Source: Coriobacteriales bacterium
Lineage (GTDB): Bacteria > Actinomycetota > Coriobacteriia > Coriobacteriales > UMGS124
DNA: 40,644 bases
Direction of reading: 5' to 3'
Assembly (NCBI GenBank): GCA_017515595.1
Contig: JAFWFL010000127.1
Location: forward strand, 1-40,644
Part shown: positions 18,282-27,099 of the stretch, piece by piece
Layout: every line of letters starts with the position of its first letter
Position numbering within the stretch: position 1 is the first letter of the stretch
Notes under the pieces: generated by a model
Seen by the model: only the letters and a program-made list of their open reading frames with translations
Told to the model about the DNA's origin: nothing
Database searches by the model: none
Translations under genes and position numbers: made by a program

Positions 18282-19895
18282 TTATGCCCAGGGTTCAAGA
18301 GCTGATGCGCTGCGCATGGCAAGACGGCCGGAGCTGATGGCTTCTGAGAAGTTGCCGCCTACGTTGTACTTATAGGGGTAGATGCAGCCCATCTCGCCGG
18401 CACCATAGAGGCGCGGGATGGGGTTGCCAGCCAGGTCAACAATGTTGCCGGTAGCGTCGCGCTTGGGGCCGCCCTGGGAGTTGATAACAAAGGGAATCAT
18501 CTCGTAGGAGTAGAAAGGCGGCTCAATAGGGGTAAGCTCGAAGCCTTGGGTCTCTACCACTGCTGCACCACGAGTACCGGCAGCAGCTTCGTTCTCGGCT
18601 TCACCCAGTATCTGGCCGCGGTGGAAGTCAGCATCGTAGCCGTTAGCCACATAGCGGTTGTATTTGTCGAGCTCGGCCTGGAGCACAGCCTCGTCTGCAC
18701 CAATGGCCTGGGCAAGCTCGGCTACCGTCTCGGACTTGGTGATAATGCCGGCCTCGAGAAGAGCATCATTGGTGGTCAGGGTCTCAATAGCAGCCAAACG
18801 TGTCGAGAAGCCAACGGTACCGCAGGCAGGTGCGGCATCATATGAGGCCTGAGTAAAGACGGCATGGCTTCCGCCCGGGTAGCGAAGGTCGGCCCAGGTG
18901 CCGCCCTCATAAACTTTGCCGTGACGGGCATTGCCGCGGCTTTCCTCGTACATAAAGCGCTTTCCTTCAGGATCAAGGAAGATGTAATCATGGAGGTCGC
19001 CGGAGAAGTTGGAGCCCACAATGCGGGAATCATCATCAGCAGCACCAACGCGCAGACCAAAGGTCTTGCCGGAGAAGTTGTTCATGTGCCATAGCTGAGC
19101 ACCGAGCGCTGCAGCCATCTTGATGCCGTCGCCGCGGTTATAAATAGTACCAATGCCCTTGCAGCCAACAAAACCGCAGGTATTAAACTGGTCCATCATC
19201 TCTTGGTTCCACTCAAAGCCACCGGCGCCTAAAATAACAGCCTTACGAGCCTTGAAGTTACGTCCATCCTCGGTAGTTACGCCCTGAACCTCTTTGGTCT
19301 CCACGTCATGGATGAGATAGACAGCACGGGAGTCATAATAAATGGGGATATCAAAACCGGCTACGCAGTCAGCAATTGCTTGCCAAATACCACCGCTGCC
19401 GTCCTCGCCACGGCCCACGGCTGATGCATAGTGACCAATAAACTCGGCGCCTTCTGCCTCGGGGAACTCAGCAGATTGACGGTAAGAAATCTGAGCGCCC
19501 ACTTCTTCTTCAAGCCAGGTTCCGTTCTCGCAGATATTCTCGGCCCAAGACTGAACAAGCTCGGGTTCTACCACGTAAGGGCGGTTGAGGTCAGTCTGAT
19601 AAGCAATGCAGCCCTCAACGGTCATGGGGCAGAAGGTACCCTGGCCGCAGACGCGGGAGTTACCGCCGCGAAGAGCCTCAGGTGCAGCCTCAAGAATCAG
19701 GCAGTCGCCCAACTCCTCAAGCCCGCAGGTGGCAGCAGCCGAGAGACCGGCAGCACCGGTGCCAATGATGACATAGTCAGCCTCAGCCTCCCAAACGATA
19801 TCTGCAGTCTCAGCAGCAGAAGCAAGCAGGGGGTTGCTCAAAATAGCCAAACCTGCGGTACCGGCAACAAAACTACGACGGGTAATCTTTTCCAT
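18282..19895 (-). CDS. Tat-exported FAD-dependent fumarate-reductase-like flavoprotein (no FMN domain)
   Basis: This 537-residue flavoprotein is of the FAD_binding_2 / fumarate reductase-succinate dehydrogenase flavoprotein class. A Tat leader (TRRSF, residues 5-9) ends near AAE 28. The FAD loop GTGAAG is at 45-50. A family C-terminal block has SQGGPKRDATGNIVDLAGNP then LYGAGEMG and VGGNFSEAISSGRLA. Relatives reduce fumarate, urocanate, cinnamates or other enoates. It lacks the FMN-binding domain of its upstream neighbour and no cytochrome gene is adjacent, so its electron donor is unclear. AAGGAAGG precedes the ATG. It follows the FMN-bearing flavoprotein gene by 88 bases with a dyad between them. 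Confidence 0.88.
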   Translation of the reverse strand: MEKITRRSFVAGTAGLAILSNPLLASAAETADIVWEAEADYVIIGTGAAGLSAAATCGLEELGDCLILEAAPEALRGGNSRVCGQGTFCPMTVEGCIAYQTDLNRPYVVEPELVQSWAENICENGTWLEEEVGAQISYRQSAEFPEAEGAEFIGHYASAVGRGEDGSGGIWQAIADCVAGFDIPIYYDSRAVYLIHDVETKEVQGVTTEDGRNFKARKAVILGAGGFEWNQEMMDQFNTCGFVGCKGIGTIYNRGDGIKMAAALGAQLWHMNNFSGKTFGLRVGAADDDSRIVGSNFSGDLHDYIFLDPEGKRFMYEESRGNARHGKVYEGGTWADLRYPGGSHAVFTQASYDAAPACGTVGFSTRLAAIETLTTNDALLEAGIITKSETVAELAQAIGADEAVLQAELDKYNRYVANGYDADFHRGQILGEAENEAAAGTRGAAVVETQGFELTPIEPPFYSYEMIPFVINSQGGPKRDATGNIVDLAGNPIPRLYGAGEMGCIYPYKYNVGGNFSEAISSGRLAMRSASALEPWA

Positions 19896-19914
19896 TGAAC
19901 TACCTTCCTTTCAT

Positions 19915-19935
19915 CAGAACAATCTGGTTGTTCTG
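19915..19935. promoter_or_regulatory. CAGAACAA dyad upstream of the flavoprotein gene
   Basis: A perfect 8-bp inverted repeat, CAGAACAA (19915-19922) and TTGTTCTG (19928-19935), has a five-base spacer. It starts 19 bases upstream of the ATG at 19895. No T-run follows on either strand, so an operator is more likely than a terminator. The binding protein is unknown. Confidence 0.45.
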
Positions 19936-19983
19936 TTTATACAGGTAAAACTACTATAGCAGCAGTAAATAAATGCACATGGA

Positions 19984-21867
19984 TTACTTACCGGCTGCGG
20001 CAAGAGCATTGGCAACAGCCTTCATGATTCCTTGGCATGTGAAGGTGCAACCTGCAACGGCGTCAACCTCGGTTGACTGCTGGTCAATAATTGCCTGGGT
20101 TATGGTGCCAAGAGCATCGTCTACCAAACCAATAGTGTCGTTGATCTGGAGTAAAGCGATGTCAGCAATCTTGTTACCATCAAGCGTGACTTTAACAATA
20201 ATCTTACCACCCTTGCTGCGGGCCATGCCAATGTACTCGTTTTCTCCAGCCTCAAACTCCGGCTTGCCATCGCCAAGGCCAAGGTCAACAATAGTAACAT
20301 CGCCTTCAATGGCATCAGAGGTAGCTGCAGCGGCTGCATTATGACCGGCAATACGGCCAAAGACAGCGCATTCGCCCAGATTACCGCTGCCATTATACAT
20401 ATCGGGCCAAATAGCGCCAAAGTCGCCTGCACTGTAGAGGTGCGGGATGGGGTTACCCAAAGCGTCAACAATGTGGGCGTCTGAGTTGCGGCGGGCACCA
20501 CCTTGGGTGTTGTACATGGTAGGCATCATCTGGAGATAGTAGAACGGAGGAGTACGTACCGGAACGATTTTCTCCCAAGCACGTCCGTAATCTGCATCAA
20601 TTCCCTGATCATAGCAATCATTATAACGATCAATTGTTTTTTGCAGCGCATCAGCAGGAACGTTAATAGCAGCAGCAACTTCTTCTATTGTTTGGGCTTC
20701 GCCAATAATGCCCTTCTCAACAGCAATGCGGTTGCCGTCGCCCCATGCCGAGACAATCTTGGTTTTTGCCATTGACTCTGAGTCAAGAATCATATAGGTT
20801 GGGTCAGGAGTAGGACTTTGAATCGCACTGCCGCCAATAATAATACGGCCATGACGAGCACTTGTGCCTTCATCCCAGAAACGGGTTCCGCCGGGTCCTA
20901 CAAAAATACCCATCTTTGTGCGTGTTGCAGAGATAAAGATGCAGCGAGGCATATTCTCGTTCTTATAACCCCAAATAAAGCCCGCGCTGTTCGACATATG
21001 CCACAAGTCAGCGCCAACTTCAGTTGCCATCTTGACGCCGTCGCCCTCGTTGAACGAAGCTGCGAGCGTACCTACATAGGGGCGCTGCAGGTAATCATTG
21101 AGCATGGTCTGATTTGCCTCAAAACCACCGCAGGTCATGATAACACCACCGCGGGCAAGAACATTAATGGGTTGACCGTCACGCTCAAGCTGAACACCAA
21201 CAATTGTTTTTGTCTCAGGATCCTGAATGAGGTGCTTAGCAGGGCTTGAATACCAAATGTCAATATCGCGGGCATCAACGTTGTCTTGAAGCAGGTAATA
21301 GAACGGGCAGGGAGAGCGGTTGGCATCTACTACATACCCGTAGTTGTGACCGGCGCCTTCAAGCTCTGGGTTCTCAGACCAAATAAAGCCGCTGCCGGGG
21401 CTGCGGAAACCGCTCTCACCGTCATTCATCTTGAGAACTTCAGCATCCGCGCCAAGACTTACCAGCCAGTCAAAGTTTTCTGCGCAGCCTTTAGCCATGG
21501 CCTCAAAGCAGGCCTCATCATAGTTATGGTAGCTGCCGCCCATAGCAATAAAGTATTTCTTGAGTTCATCAACGTATTCTTCATCGACACCCATAACTAC
21601 CTGGCCACTCATGATAGAGTCGCCACCCTCTTTGCCAAACGGGGCCTTCTCGGCAAGCAAAACCTTGGCACCGTCATCACAAGCGGTAATGGCTGCACTG
21701 GCACCTGCTGCGCCATAGCCAATAACTACGACGTCATACTCAGCGTTCCACTCAATGCTGTCAATAAACTTCTGTGCCTCATCTGCATGAGCAAGAGAAG
21801 CACCTGCTGCGGCTGCCGCGGTAGAAGCAGCTGCGGTTGTGAGAAAGCTTCTTCTGGTGAGTTCCAT
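19984..21867 (-). CDS. Tat-exported flavoprotein reductase with C-terminal FMN-binding domain
   Basis: This 627-residue two-flavin reductase has a Tat leader TRRSF (residues 4-8) and a signal region to about 29. The FAD loop GYGAAG is at 50-55, with the fumarate-reductase-type body to about 535 (TQGGARRNSDAHIVDALGNP, LYSAGDFG, GNLGECAVFGRIAG). An FMN-binding domain ends the chain. Its motif DAVAGCTFT (602-610) resembles the D-x-x-S-G-A-T site where ApbE attaches FMN covalently to Thr; here Thr608 is kept but Ser-Gly-Ala reads Ala-Gly-Cys. The frame opens at 21930, but ATG 21867 has AAAGGAG upstream and begins the Tat leader. Likely relatives are fumarate, urocanate and other enoate reductases. 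A LuxR regulator is divergent. Confidence 0.9.
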   Translation of the reverse strand: MELTRRSFLTTAAASTAAAAAGASLAHADEAQKFIDSIEWNAEYDVVVIGYGAAGASAAITACDDGAKVLLAEKAPFGKEGGDSIMSGQVVMGVDEEYVDELKKYFIAMGGSYHNYDEACFEAMAKGCAENFDWLVSLGADAEVLKMNDGESGFRSPGSGFIWSENPELEGAGHNYGYVVDANRSPCPFYYLLQDNVDARDIDIWYSSPAKHLIQDPETKTIVGVQLERDGQPINVLARGGVIMTCGGFEANQTMLNDYLQRPYVGTLAASFNEGDGVKMATEVGADLWHMSNSAGFIWGYKNENMPRCIFISATRTKMGIFVGPGGTRFWDEGTSARHGRIIIGGSAIQSPTPDPTYMILDSESMAKTKIVSAWGDGNRIAVEKGIIGEAQTIEEVAAAINVPADALQKTIDRYNDCYDQGIDADYGRAWEKIVPVRTPPFYYLQMMPTMYNTQGGARRNSDAHIVDALGNPIPHLYSAGDFGAIWPDMYNGSGNLGECAVFGRIAGHNAAAAATSDAIEGDVTIVDLGLGDGKPEFEAGENEYIGMARSKGGKIIVKVTLDGNKIADIALLQINDTIGLVDDALGTITQAIIDQQSTEVDAVAGCTFTCQGIMKAVANALAAAGK

Positions 21868-21920
21868 AAAGCATACTCCTTTGTTAATACGAATCTCAGA
21901 ATAGCAGTACATCTGCACGA

Positions 21921-21959
21921 CATAAACCACTCCTTTTGGGAGCGTATATGTGGTTTATG
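21921..21959. promoter_or_regulatory. CATAAACCAC dyad in the divergent flavoprotein/LuxR region
   Basis: Perfect 10-bp arms CATAAACCAC (21921-21930) and GTGGTTTATG (21950-21959) are separated by 19 bases. On the minus strand a plausible promoter, TTGTAT then 16 bases then TATACG, overlaps the upstream arm. The dyad therefore spans the promoter of the flavoprotein gene at 21867 and could bind the adjacent LuxR regulator. Confidence 0.5.
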
Positions 21960-22029
21960 CATATATACAATCATAAGAACAGGAATATCAAATTCAATAA
22001 TCCCGTGTTGCTTATTGTTTGTTTAATGA

Positions 22030-22057
22030 TTGTTTAGTGCTTCTGACATGCTATAAT
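22030..22057 (+). promoter_or_regulatory. Promoter of the second MFS-LuxR regulator
   Basis: TTGTTT at 22030-22035 and TATAAT at 22052-22057 are separated by 16 bases. The start codon is at 22113, leaving a leader of about 50 bases. Confidence 0.5.
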
Positions 22058-22112
22058 AAGAACGCTGGATTATGAGCGAAATGTGAGCTGTTTTTTGTAA
22101 AGAGGTTTACTT

Positions 22113-23603
22113 ATGCGAGCAGATTGGATTAGCTATTGTTCCGGCAAGCTGATGCCAAACCTTTCCCGGGTATTGTTGCTTGCGATGGGCATAGCATTCA
22201 TAAGAGTATGGCGCAGTTGGGCTTTCCACTTTACTTATTCATACAACGAACCTGTTGTTTTTAGTTTTGATGTTCGCGATTTCTTTAGTATCGGTACAAT
22301 TATTGGCACGCTTGTTTGTCTCTTAATCATTAAGAAGAGCAAAAGCCTGGTATGGAGCGGCGGGCTTTTAGCCGGTGTAGCTCTTATGACCGCCGGCTCA
22401 GTGCCTATGGTAGTTATTCAGGCAGGTGGTTACGTATTGCCCGTCCTTTGGGTAACAGCGTTAGTATTGATTGTGAGCGCAGGTTTTGCCTTGGTGCAGG
22501 CATCATGGATTGAATGGCTTGCTTGTAAAACGATCCCTTTGGTAACATTACTTTCTTGTATGCTGGCATGGCTTATGCATGCAATCATATGGACACCTCT
22601 TGGCTCACTTGACATATCATCTCTTTACCTGGAAATTGCTGTTATAGTGCTGCCATTGTTATCTTTAGGGGCCATGATTTTGGATGCTTCATGTGAAGCA
22701 GAAAAACCCGATGCTGAGGGGTTGTCAAAACTCTTGGGATTAGGCCAGCCATCTGTTCAACAGCCACGGTCTTCTTTACAAGCTCCTCCGTTTTTTAATC
22801 CCTGCGATTTTGCAGTAATCAAGCCAAACCTTCCTCTGTTTGTATGGGCATGGGTATTCACTGTTGCATATAGCGTGGGAACGGTATATTCCGGCATGGG
22901 CAGGTCATCTTCAGCAACAATGGTAGGAGAGTTACTGGCGGTCTGTATGCTCATTCTTGCTTTTTGGATACTTGGCTCCAATTTTGACTACACAACGATT
23001 TATCGTTTTACTCTCATTATGCTTGCCATAGGATTTGCGGCGGCAGCTTTCGAAAACCAAGATCCGGTAATAATCCAAGCCTGTTTTAGTGCGAGCAATG
23101 TAACTATTATGGCATTGGCAACAACCATTATCTGCGCTTTTGCATCATTCAAGCAAATCAGCGGCGCATGGGGTTACAGTATTTTGATGCTAGGATGGTA
23201 TATTACCGCCTTGACAACCAGAACAATTCTCGAATACACCGGGTTCTCGCCTGATGCAACAACAATATTGTTCATTGCCATGGCAGTAGTAGTGCTTTTG
23301 TTGCTAGCTCTTGCAGTATCTAAAGAAGCCGATCTTTTATTTCACTGGAAGCAAATTTGTTTTGCAGACTCAGAAACCACATTTGCCTCACGTTGCCAAG
23401 ATCTTGCACAACGCTACAATCTTGGCGAACGTGAAACCGGTGTTCTGGTATTACTGGCGCAGGGAAAAACATATGCAGAGATATCAGAGCTGCTCTTTAT
23501 TGCCCTTGGCACCGTACGTGCCCACGCCAGTCATATCTATGAAAAACTTGGCATTCATAGCAAAGAAGAACTGACAGAACTTCTCGAAAAAAGCAGCTTA
23601 TGA
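22113..23603 (+). CDS. Membrane-bound LuxR-family regulator with MFS-like sensor half (copy 2)
   Basis: This 496-residue protein has about 12 hydrophobic helices (roughly 20-400) followed by a LuxR-type helix-turn-helix (about 425-490) with NLGERETGVLVLLAQGKTY and FIALGTVRAHASHIYEKL. The architecture equals the regulator at 15459, but the sequences differ widely apart from the DNA-binding part. AGAGG lies seven bases before the ATG. It is divergent from the two flavoprotein reductase genes and most probably responds to their substrate. An extracytoplasmic or membrane-embedded ligand pocket in the MFS-like half is inferred from the family layout. No terminator is obvious after it. Confidence 0.87.
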   Translation: MRADWISYCSGKLMPNLSRVLLLAMGIAFIRVWRSWAFHFTYSYNEPVVFSFDVRDFFSIGTIIGTLVCLLIIKKSKSLVWSGGLLAGVALMTAGSVPMVVIQAGGYVLPVLWVTALVLIVSAGFALVQASWIEWLACKTIPLVTLLSCMLAWLMHAIIWTPLGSLDISSLYLEIAVIVLPLLSLGAMILDASCEAEKPDAEGLSKLLGLGQPSVQQPRSSLQAPPFFNPCDFAVIKPNLPLFVWAWVFTVAYSVGTVYSGMGRSSSATMVGELLAVCMLILAFWILGSNFDYTTIYRFTLIMLAIGFAAAAFENQDPVIIQACFSASNVTIMALATTIICAFASFKQISGAWGYSILMLGWYITALTTRTILEYTGFSPDATTILFIAMAVVVLLLLALAVSKEADLLFHWKQICFADSETTFASRCQDLAQRYNLGERETGVLVLLAQGKTYAEISELLFIALGTVRAHASHIYEKLGIHSKEELTELLEKSSL

Positions 23604-23701
23604 TAAAAACGATGTGTCACCAGTTGTCTGATTTCCTGCCTTAAAGCAGCGTACATAAGGCATACTAAAGGATAAGGTTTTAAAAGATCCTGCTCGACCG
23701 T

Positions 23702-24262
23702 TTATTCTGAGTATTTGCGGAAAAGTAACTTAGACAGCGGCCATCCGAGTGCGAAAACAGAGATTGCTTCGCCAATACCAACTGTAACAATACTAAACGC
23801 ATACATGGCCAAATAATTGCCGTCAAAGCTTATGTCGGTGAAGGGTATGGTATAGAAGCCGCTTCCTTGGGCGACAAACGGAAGATACGCTGCAACAATA
23901 AGCGCGTTTGTGAGCACAAAGCCAAATAGGGCTTTGGCACGGTTTTCTCTGAACCGGTAGCACCAAAGCGCTCCTAAAAATGTTGCTAAACTGCCAAAGA
24001 CAACATCGAGCAAGCCGGCAGGCCACAATCCAAAGATGAGCATACCAATGAGGTTGGCAACGGCACAACCGGCTGCGAGCTTAGGAGCGGCGCTTTTTGA
24101 GAACAGCGCTGCAACGCAGAGCGCCTCTGATATCCTCACTTGCACCGGCGCCCACGAGAAGTGCTGTAGTACAAGAAGGCAAACAACAGAAAGTACCGCA
24201 TACAGCACACACGTAATGTTTATCTGCCTCTCCAGCCCGTCGTTATCTATGCGCGTCTCCAT
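23702..24262 (-). CDS. queT: QueT-family transporter (ECF S-component-like)
   Basis: This 186-residue membrane protein has five to six helices. It carries the QueT signature region VQVRISEALCVAALF followed by a Gly/Ala-rich loop and AGCAVANLIGM. QueT proteins are predicted substrate-binding S-components of energy-coupling-factor transporters for queuosine precursors. No ECF ATPase or EcfT gene is in the window, so it would rely on a shared module. The frame opens at 24328, but the ATG at 24262 gives the usual length; both starts have weak ribosome sites. I see no recognisable preQ1 riboswitch in the 145 bases upstream. A 7-bp hairpin CCGAATC/GATTCGG is present there. Confidence 0.75.
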   Translation of the reverse strand: METRIDNDGLERQINITCVLYAVLSVVCLLVLQHFSWAPVQVRISEALCVAALFSKSAAPKLAAGCAVANLIGMLIFGLWPAGLLDVVFGSLATFLGALWCYRFRENRAKALFGFVLTNALIVAAYLPFVAQGSGFYTIPFTDISFDGNYLAMYAFSIVTVGIGEAISVFALGWPLSKLLFRKYSE

Positions 24263-24407
24263 TACAGACAACCCCCGTTCATCTAAATTCTCTCGTGCTA
24301 CTACGCAGCTAATCATACATAGTATCATTTTTACGTAATGAAAATCAGTAATTAACCGAATCTTTTACTCCTCCCTCATGACTTTAGTGATTCGGAGCTA
24401 TAGGCTT

Positions 24408-25196
24408 TCAGAGCACGTGAATTCTAAAGCTCTCGATTGTGTTGAGGGAGACGCCAAGGCCTTGTTCCATGTAGGTTTCTATGGGGCCGTATGACTCGAG
24501 AATAGCACCAAAAGCCGCAACGAGGTATGACTCTTTTGCGAGAAATGCCTGCTCGATAGTAGATGCAATTACCTCGGAGCCTGTCTCGGCCAGAACTTCT
24601 TCGTAGTACTTCTGAGCTTTTGCTTTGTTAACAAGGTTCGTAAGCAGGTAGTCTTCCATAATTGTGTGCGCGTTGACGCGCAATGCCGCAAGCACCAATG
24701 CGCTCACCAATCCGCAGCGGTCTTTGCCTTCCGAGCAGTGCCACAAGACGCTGCCGGTCTCGTAATCATGTTCCATGATGGTGCGCATAATATGACCAAG
24801 GTTTTCCCGGCAGTCTTCTTGCAAAACCATCATGCGATAGAGGTCTTCCATAGGAGGAACGTTGAGGGCAGACTTGTAGCCCTGCAAGTCCGCATCTTTG
24901 TCATTGTCGTGGGTAATGCCCAAAACCGAGTCATCAAATATTGGTGCATGAACGTACGTAACTCCCGGAATACGCACGTCGGGTTCGCGTGTAATACCAA
25001 AGTCGGTACGCAGGTCAATGACCATGGAGAGCCGGTGCTCCCGCGTAAGCTCGTCTGTATCCTGCGGTGTTGCATTCACTAAGTGAGCCGAGCGAATAAG
25101 CATATTGGGGCGAATACTTTTGCCGGATTCCGTGACGAGTCCGCCCATATCGCGGCAATTGGGAACACCCTGTAACACGATGCTTCTTGTGGACAC
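24408..25196 (-). CDS. IphP-type protein tyrosine/serine phosphatase
   Basis: This 262-residue cytosolic phosphatase is of the IphP/SiwA (Y_phosphatase3) group. The P-loop is HCSEGKDRCG at 153-162, with nucleophile Cys154 and Arg160, in a family known for dual-specificity or lipid phosphatase activity. The N-terminal NCRDMGG (13-19) and IRPNMLIRSA motifs are typical. The start is a GTG with AAAGGAG six bases upstream. It follows the ABC transporter pair by 58 bases on the same strand, and QueT lies downstream. The substrate is unknown. Confidence 0.88.
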   Translation of the reverse strand: MSTRSIVLQGVPNCRDMGGLVTESGKSIRPNMLIRSAHLVNATPQDTDELTREHRLSMVIDLRTDFGITREPDVRIPGVTYVHAPIFDDSVLGITHDNDKDADLQGYKSALNVPPMEDLYRMMVLQEDCRENLGHIMRTIMEHDYETGSVLWHCSEGKDRCGLVSALVLAALRVNAHTIMEDYLLTNLVNKAKAQKYYEEVLAETGSEVIASTIEQAFLAKESYLVAAFGAILESYGPIETYMEQGLGVSLNTIESFRIHVL

Positions 25197-25254
25197 AACT
25201 CACTCCTTTAAACCTGCCAATACCTGGCAAAAAAGTATACTCTTAATGTTTCTC

Positions 25255-26070
25255 TCATTGCAAGGACGTTACGCCTACCTGCATGTTCCACATGTGGGCA
25301 TAAAGACCGTTTTGGCCGAGAAGCTCTTGGTGGGTATCTTGCTCAACTATACGACCGGCGTCAAGAACCACAATAAGGTCAGAGTCTTTAATGGTGGTGA
25401 GACGGTGGGCGATCACAAACGAGGTACGTCCTTTGCTCATGGTGAGCAGGGCGTTGCGTATTGACTGCTCGGTAACGGTATCTACGCTACTGGTTGCTTC
25501 GTCCAAAATGAGCAGCGGCGAGGCAGCTACCATAGCACGGGCTATCGTGAGAAGCTGCTGCTCGCCCTGAGAAAGACCGGAGCCTGCCTGCTCAAGCACG
25601 GTGTTATATCCTTGGGGAAGGCGGCTTATAAAGGCGTGGGCATCACAAGCAAGCGCAGCGTTACGAGCGATTTCGAGTTTTTGATCCTCACTCATATCTT
25701 GGGTATTGATGCCGTAGCAGAGGTTCTCAATCACGCTTGCGCTAAAGAGCGCGGGCTCCTGAAGCACCGTTCCAAATGCTCGTCTCAGCTCGTACAGGCG
25801 GTAATCGCGTATGTCGTGCCCATCAAGCAAGATAGCTCCGCTGTCGCAATCATAAAAACGCGCGAGCAGGTTAATGAGGGTCGTCTTGCCCGAGCCGGTC
25901 TCGCCCACAATAGCGACGCGGGTTCCTGCCGGCACATCGAGCGTGACATGCTGCAATACCGGATGCTCCTTGGTATACCCAAAGCTTACATCGCGCAGCT
26001 CTATATGGCCTTGGGGGTTTGCGCAGGTAAGAGCCTCAGCTTTGTCCGGTGGCTCGGGCTCGCCGTCCAT
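25255..26070 (-). CDS. ATPase-domain fragment of the interrupted ABC exporter
   Basis: This 271-residue open frame could be translated alone from the ATG at 26070, yielding a free nucleotide-binding domain. No convincing ribosome site lies just upstream, so independent translation is doubtful. Domain content is given under the parent pseudogene. Confidence 0.6.
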   Translation of the reverse strand: MDGEPEPPDKAEALTCANPQGHIELRDVSFGYTKEHPVLQHVTLDVPAGTRVAIVGETGSGKTTLINLLARFYDCDSGAILLDGHDIRDYRLYELRRAFGTVLQEPALFSASVIENLCYGINTQDMSEDQKLEIARNAALACDAHAFISRLPQGYNTVLEQAGSGLSQGEQQLLTIARAMVAASPLLILDEATSSVDTVTEQSIRNALLTMSKGRTSFVIAHRLTTIKDSDLIVVLDAGRIVEQDTHQELLGQNGLYAHMWNMQVGVTSLQ

Positions 26071-26106
26071 AATTTCAAAGACCCTCTCGGCACCTGCAAG
26101 CGCTGT

Positions 26107-27099
26107 TTACAAGGTGTTATAAATATTTGCGATGTCAACAAACGGCCTGGTAAACTGTCTTGAGTAAAGCAGAAAACTCGAGATAAGTCCTACACTGATA
26201 ATACCCTGGGCTGCCATAACGCCGCCCGTAACGGCAACGGCAATAAACGAGAGGTTGTTGGTAACAGCGGCAAACGGCATGAGCAAACCGCTCCATACCT
26301 GGGCTTTCATAGCAACATCCAGGTACCGTTCATTGGCTTTTTCAAAGGTCTGCACCATAGAGGCTTCCCGGCTAAAAGCTTTTACGAGTGATATGCCGGA
26401 TATCGACTCCTCTATATGGGCGTTCATATTGCCCAAAGCTTCCTGTTGCTTGCGGAACAAGGGACGGGTATGACTGGTAATAAACTGCGCAAAGAGCAGA
26501 ATAAGCGATACAGCACAGAGCGCAACGCCCGTGAGAACAATGTTCTGGCTCAGCATGGCTATAAGAGCGCCGGTAACCGTGAATACATAGACCATAAGCT
26601 GGGCAAGTGACGTTGAGATAGTAGTCGAGATATTATCGACATCATTTGTGATACGGCTCATGAGCTCACCGTGCCGGTGCGTATCAAAAAACGACAGCGG
26701 CAGGTACTCGATAGCCCTAAAGAGCGCGAGTCTGATATCGCGAATGATGTGCTGTCCGGTAGTCACCATAAGACGCTGCTGCATAAGGCGCGAAAGCCAG
26801 TCGCCCAGGTATACCAGCATAAGCGCCAGCAGCAAGAGCGACGCAGGTTCGCGCAGCTCAATGGCATCGATAATGTGGCCAATCAAAAGCGGCGTTAAAA
26901 CCGGGGCAACCGAGACAAGCCCTGAGAGCGCAAAAACACAAAGCAAGTGTTTACGGTGATCTTTAGTGAGATACATAAGCCTGCGGAGTGTCCCGCGCGT
27001 GTCTTTGGGTTTTGCGTGCTCACCAAAGCGCATTTCGCGCATGTTTGGCCTGCCGCCAAGCGGCGCATTGGGGTTAGAGCCAAACGCATTAGCATTCAT
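26107..27099 (-). CDS. Transmembrane-domain fragment of the interrupted ABC exporter
   Basis: A 330-residue product would end at the TAA. It has a short hydrophilic N-terminal tail (residues 1-45) and six type-I exporter helices. As translated it would be a permease without its ATPase. Confidence 0.65.
   Translation of the reverse strand: MNANAFGSNPNAPLGGRPNMREMRFGEHAKPKDTRGTLRRLMYLTKDHRKHLLCVFALSGLVSVAPVLTPLLIGHIIDAIELREPASLLLLALMLVYLGDWLSRLMQQRLMVTTGQHIIRDIRLALFRAIEYLPLSFFDTHRHGELMSRITNDVDNISTTISTSLAQLMVYVFTVTGALIAMLSQNIVLTGVALCAVSLILLFAQFITSHTRPLFRKQQEALGNMNAHIEESISGISLVKAFSREASMVQTFEKANERYLDVAMKAQVWSGLLMPFAAVTNNLSFIAVAVTGGVMAAQGIISVGLISSFLLYSRQFTRPFVDIANIYNTL

Larger units (their letters stand above)
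25255..27099 (-). pseudogene. ABC exporter half-transporter (catalytic NBD) interrupted by an in-frame TAA
   Basis: This reads as one 614-codon gene with TAA at codon 331 (26107-26109) between the transmembrane domain and the ATPase domain. The frame is unbroken: 12 sense codons (TALAGAERVFEI) join the stop to the Met at 26070, and changing TAA to CAA restores the usual NTLQTALAGAERVFEIMDG linker. The ATPase half has Walker A GETGSGKTT, a non-canonical signature LSQGEQQ and Walker B ILDEATS with the catalytic Glu. The start at 27099 has AGAGGAG upstream and overlaps the partner gene by 11 bases. The partner at 27089 has the degenerate Asp. Either the exporter is inactive, the stop is read through, or the base is an error. 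Confidence 0.8.

Noticed and set aside
24263-24407. preQ1 riboswitch upstream of the QueT-like gene
   Set aside because: QueT genes often have one, but the compact pseudoknot consensus is not recognisable; only a plain 7-bp hairpin is seen.
26071-26109. Frameshift between the two ABC fragments
   Set aside because: The 12 codons between stop and next ATG are in the same frame and encode the normal linker, so this is a single nonsense codon.
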